The notes below the pieces were generated by a model. The model saw only the letters and a list, made by a program, of their open reading frames with translations, did not search any database and had not been told where the DNA came from. Below are positions 60,781 to 64,000 of a stretch of 64,000 nucleotides of DNA, piece after piece. The stretch spans positions 21,388,654 to 21,452,653 of the forward strand of contig ML679970.1 in NCBI GenBank assembly GCA_007922225.1, read 5' to 3'. The DNA comes from Emydura subglobosa (taxonomy: Eukaryota; Chordata; Testudines; Chelidae). A program made the translations under genes and the position numbers. Position 1 is the stretch's first letter, and each line of letters opens with the position of its first letter.

Positions 60781-61409
60781 CTTATTTTCCACCAATGAGA
60801 TGAGGATCTGCTCCATGACATGGGTGGTTGCTGGGATGGAGCTCTGAATGTGGCCAATCACTACACCGACAGCAACCCGTGACAGCTCATAGCTGAGGTG
60901 GGTGTTCCTGCGCACCAGCTCGATCAGTTCAGCACCTATTGTCTTTGGCACAGACACTGACTGGCTGCTGGATTCTGGTGCTGACAGCTCCAAAATAGCT
61001 GACTTCTTATCATCAAGGCAAAGAGAGTTGAAGGCTTCTAAGCCCACGGTTGCAGCTGGAGCAGTCTTCTTGACTTGCAGATTCTTCTCCCCATCCATAC
61101 GGAAAGACCTTTGACCCTCTGTTTCAACAGGAGGTCCTGGGGCAGCCCTCTTGGTCTGGGGAGATTTAGTTGCACCACCCTTCGTTGAAGTCCCATGCTT
61201 CAGGTGAGCTGAATGACTAACATCCAAGCTACGTGATATTGTGGTGTGGGCACTTCTGCTGGGGACAGGAGGAGGGGTGTTGGCGGGACTGGAAGTGGCT
61301 GTTGGGAGACCTGTTTCTGATGCAGTGGAACCAGTGTACAAGGTATCCAGGGAAGTGGTACTTATAGAAGAGGCACTGGAAACTGACCCAGAGGTGATTT
61401 CAACAGCAT
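60781..61409 (-). CDS. NCKIPSD: NCKIPSD coding exon: Ser/Thr/Pro linker and start of armadillo domain
   Basis: This 629-base exon encodes residues 1-210 of the visible protein. The acceptor AG is read from CT at 61410-61411 and the donor GT from AC at 60779-60780. It begins with two bases of a split codon (phase 1) and ends in phase 0. Residues 7-31 are Ser/Thr-rich around a TSLDTLYT stretch that is recognisable in the human protein. Residues 46-52 read PPPVPSR, a proline-rich SH3-ligand type motif. A poorly conserved basic and Ser-rich linker runs to about residue 154. From [13 protein letters not shown] (157-169) the sequence becomes helical and strongly conserved, which marks the start of the Arp2/3-binding armadillo-like region. 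The open frame runs past both splice sites by chance. The linker is the part most likely to have been gained or lost relative to human. Confidence 0.92.
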
Positions 61410-62011
61410 CTGAAAAGGAACAATTAAAATGCCTTAGCAACAGCATCAAAGAAAAAGGGGAAAAACCAGTGCCACAGCAGAGTCCATTAAGAAGCTCATT
61501 GTGCATGCTACCAAAGCAGTTTAGCTCCTCTTCCTGACGCACTTATCACAAAGCAAAATTATATTAGGTCTCCCTTGAGCATTCCAGTAAAATAACCTCT
61601 TCAGGAAGGGGAAGAAAGCTGTCCTATAAAGATGAATTCTTTTCAAAAGGCTCACTGTTTTACAGGAAAAACATAACTAGGGGAGAGAGAGGAGTCTTTC
61701 CCCGCTGATTTAGACAATTACTCTTTTTTTAAACATACTGCATGCAGTCAGTACTTTTTTGATTGATGTGTCTTAACATTTCAAGGTACATACTCATTGC
61801 AGTAAGCATCTCCCTTCTCATTCTGTAAAGATCCTTTCCTGCACCACTAACTGTATGCTCTGCTTGGTGTCAAGAGCAAGAAAAAAAAGCATTTGGCTGA
61901 CAGACATCTGTAGTCCACTTTCTGCTCTCTAGGTGATTGGATTATGCACTCGTTAGCTCATATGGTCCTTTCCCAGCCAGTACAGGAGTGCCTGCTATAG
62001 TACATTTCTGA

Positions 62012-62240
62012 GTGCTTTCTCCTATCTAGTTTTGACTAACTCTAGCAATGGTACTTACACCACTTCTCTAGGGAAACTAGTTCATTATCTAATCGACCTG
62101 ACTGTTAGGATGTTTTTCCTAACATCTAGCCTAAATTTTTCATTACTCAATTTGCTTTGTCCCATAACTTATAAAAAATGGGGCTGTGGATACTTTTATC
62201 CCACACCCAATCTCTCATAACTTAGCTAGGAAGATAGTTA
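62012..62240 (-). mobile_element. Degraded CR1 fragment, minus strand
   Basis: TAGTTTTGACTAACTCTAGC, the TGTTAGGATGTTTTTCCTAA block and CATCTAGCCTAAATTTTTC are antisense CR1 landmarks also seen at 54.7 kb. It is short and diverged. Confidence 0.6.
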
Positions 62241-62710
62241 CTTGGGCAAAAAGTGGCACCAATCAGCCACTCTCTGTGAACCCCAAATGAAAATATTCTA
62301 GATCTGTACAGAGTAAAAGTACTGCTTTAGGAATACCTTGATTCCCAAAGTGAATTTTGCATGCTGCATGAATGTTCACCCAGTTCACTGCTCCTTATTG
62401 ATTCCTGCTGATCCACAGAAAATAATCATCTCCTTTGGCAACAAACATCCTCCCAAACTGAAGGGGCAGAGATTCTCATGAGCCAAAGGGCCAGTCACCT
62501 CCGGAAGAGTCTTCGGTTTTCTGTTGGCCCTGGGAGATGTTATGGTAATCTCACAATCTTACACCCAAGTCAAAAGCCAGAACACTAGATGCATATTCTT
62601 GGCTAAGAAGTCCACCAATAGACCTTCAATCCCAATGAATTGTCTACTCCAACTGTTCAGGCCAAAGACATGTGGAGCTGAGTCAGAGCACATATCTCCC
62701 ATGGAGATCT

Positions 62711-62820
62711 CTACCATTGTTCATCTTCCTCCTTCTGAAGATGACCATCCACATACTGTAGCTTTCTACCATTCTTCATCTTCTTTCTTCTCCTTCTGAA
62801 GATGATCATCCACATACTGT
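62711..62820. repeat. Two-copy tandem duplication, 55-base unit
   Basis: CTACCATTGTTCATCTTC at 62711 recurs as CTACCATTCTTCATCTTC at 62766, and CTTCTGAAGATGACCATCC recurs as CTTCTGAAGATGATCATCC. The copies differ by a few bases, so the duplication is fairly recent. Confidence 0.85.
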
Positions 62821-64000
62821 ATCTTCCAGTAGATTCAATGGAATCAAGGGCACAGATAATGATTCAAGGGTAAAACTTCTCACTACTCTAGGTGTATGGA
62901 ATGGCTCAGTACCAAGAAGCAGGGTGCTGCCTGCTCCAAATTTCAATGAACTGCCCAGAATTTGAAAGATCTGACCTGCACTCTGCAAGTTCATTTTACA
63001 GAACATCAACAAATCCTGGACTGAGTTTGTGGAGGGCTACCCATCATGGCAATATAACTGTATGAGCATAATGTAGCACTGGGGCAATGCACACCACCAC
63101 AACATGAACTGCGTCACAACAAAATGACTTTCCCTTCCCTTCCCCTTACCTCGTAGATCTAACCCCTAAAGGTTGCAAATTAACTTTTTTGTTTCGTGTT
63201 CGCCGAGTAGCACTCCTTTGACCAGTACTGCAAATTCACACTACCAACACAGTCACTGTGTGTGCAGCACATGCACAACTGATCTTCCCCTGGGCTAGGG
63301 GTTGAAGACATCACTCTCCTCTCTTTTGCAGAGGCAAGCCACCAATTATGCAAGAGTCGGATGTGGCCATTATATGAACAAAGAGCTAGATGGACAGCTA
63401 GCAAGAAGCTCTTACTTAAGGGAGCCTTTTCTCATTGCATTAATAGTGAGCTCCCCCTGGTGATCTAATGGCATTATCACATCCAGATGAAAATGAAACT
63501 AAAGCACAAATTCTCATGCCACCTTATGCCACCTTATTGAAAGATCCCTTTGATATATCTGGGAGAATAGTTAATACAAGGACCCTGAAACACTAGTTAT
63601 ATTCTTGTCACACAAACAATACAACCGAGCAGAACAAATATTCTAAAGCTTCTTCTGCAAAAATTGTCTTCTCCCAAAATTAATCAGCATAAGAAATCCA
63701 GAGAACACCACTTCCAGGACCCAATGCACCTGGAGTTGGTGAAAGAAGAAGCCACAGGTGACAGTCAGCCAAAAGTCATGCTTGACGACCAGGGAAGAAC
63801 ACGGGAAACACTAGCCCATCAACACTAGAGCTTTATGATTAAAACTGCGATGGAAACATTAGCCCAACATCTTCTGAGCAGAAACTGAAGAAATGCTTTT
63901 CTGAGTTACAGACCAAAACCAGCCAAAGTTGCTGCTAACATTACACGCCTTGCTATATTTTAGTTCAGTGGTGTCTGCCTCTTGCCCAACATATATTATA

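Larger units (their letters stand above)
19385..61409 (-). other. NCKIPSD: NCKIPSD gene, 3' part (nine coding exons plus 3' UTR)
   Basis: This is the gene-level entry. Nine minus-strand exons were placed by reading conserved protein segments and then the AG acceptor and GT donor at each border. The reading frame stays open across all joins and ends at a stop at 20682-20684. Numbering from the first residue seen, the exons encode 1-210, 211-267, 268-296, 297-343, 343-370, 370-413, 413-444, 444-501 and 502-568. The family is known: an adaptor with an N-terminal SH3 domain, a proline-rich linker and a C-terminal armadillo-like domain that binds NCK and N-WASP and activates Arp2/3 to start linear actin filaments (yeast relative Dip1). 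Human NCKIPSD is about 722 residues, so roughly 150 N-terminal residues with the SH3 domain are missing, presumably to the right of the window. No frameshift or internal stop was seen, so the gene appears functional. The promoter is not in the window. Confidence 0.93.
61410..64000 (-). other. Upstream intron or flank of NCKIPSD
   Basis: This lies upstream, in the transcript sense, of the first exon recognised. It begins with a good acceptor (pyrimidine-rich TTGTTCCTTTTCAG on the minus strand). I looked for the preceding linker exon and the SH3 exons and found none. It holds a degraded CR1 (about 62012-62240) and a 55-base tandem duplication (62711-62820). The rest shows nothing recognisable. 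Confidence 0.7.

Noticed and set aside
1..64000. CRISPR arrays, bacterial operons, rRNA or tRNA genes
   Set aside because: No regularly spaced repeats, no prokaryotic gene layout and no intact tRNA or rRNA were seen. The SINE heads are only degraded tRNA-derived sequences.

Overview
This window looks like vertebrate nuclear DNA, most probably from a turtle. A crocodilian is the main alternative. Reasons: genes are split by long introns with GT/AG borders; CR1 LINE fragments are abundant and of the type common in turtles and crocodilians; and there are many small DNA transposons (hAT-like, Tigger-like, and families ending in GTCTACAC). Nothing bacterial, plasmid or phage-like is seen. One 10-N assembly gap lies at 52594-52603.

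One protein-coding gene is clearly supported. It is the minus-strand gene NCKIPSD (also SPIN90, DIP1, WISH, AF3p21), present as nine coding exons from 61409 down to the stop codon at 20682. The exons join in a consistent reading frame through eight canonical introns and give 568 residues. These cover a Ser/Thr/Pro-rich linker with a PPPVPSR motif and the whole C-terminal armadillo-type domain that binds the Arp2/3 complex. The SH3-containing N terminus (about 150 residues by comparison with the human protein) was not found and should lie beyond the right edge. About 1.7 kb of coding sequence is spread over 40.7 kb, far more than in the compact human gene as I recall it.

Layout: 1-19.39 kb is downstream intergenic DNA made of old repeats (L2-like, MIR-like, CR1, MITEs, and a repeat with a hammerhead-like core at 16.2 kb). 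19.39-20.68 kb is the probable 3' UTR, with a good poly(A) signal at 19408-19413. 20.68-61.4 kb is NCKIPSD with repeat-rich introns. 61.4-64 kb is the next upstream intron or flank. In human, CELSR3 lies directly downstream of NCKIPSD; no CELSR3-like exon is seen in the 19 kb available.

I found no convincing undescribed system. The most useful observations are the hammerhead-like repeat, a CR1 copy whose reverse-transcriptase core is replaced by unrelated AATAAA-bearing sequence, DNA transposons with checkable termini and target-site duplications, and inverted CR1 pairs inside NCKIPSD introns.
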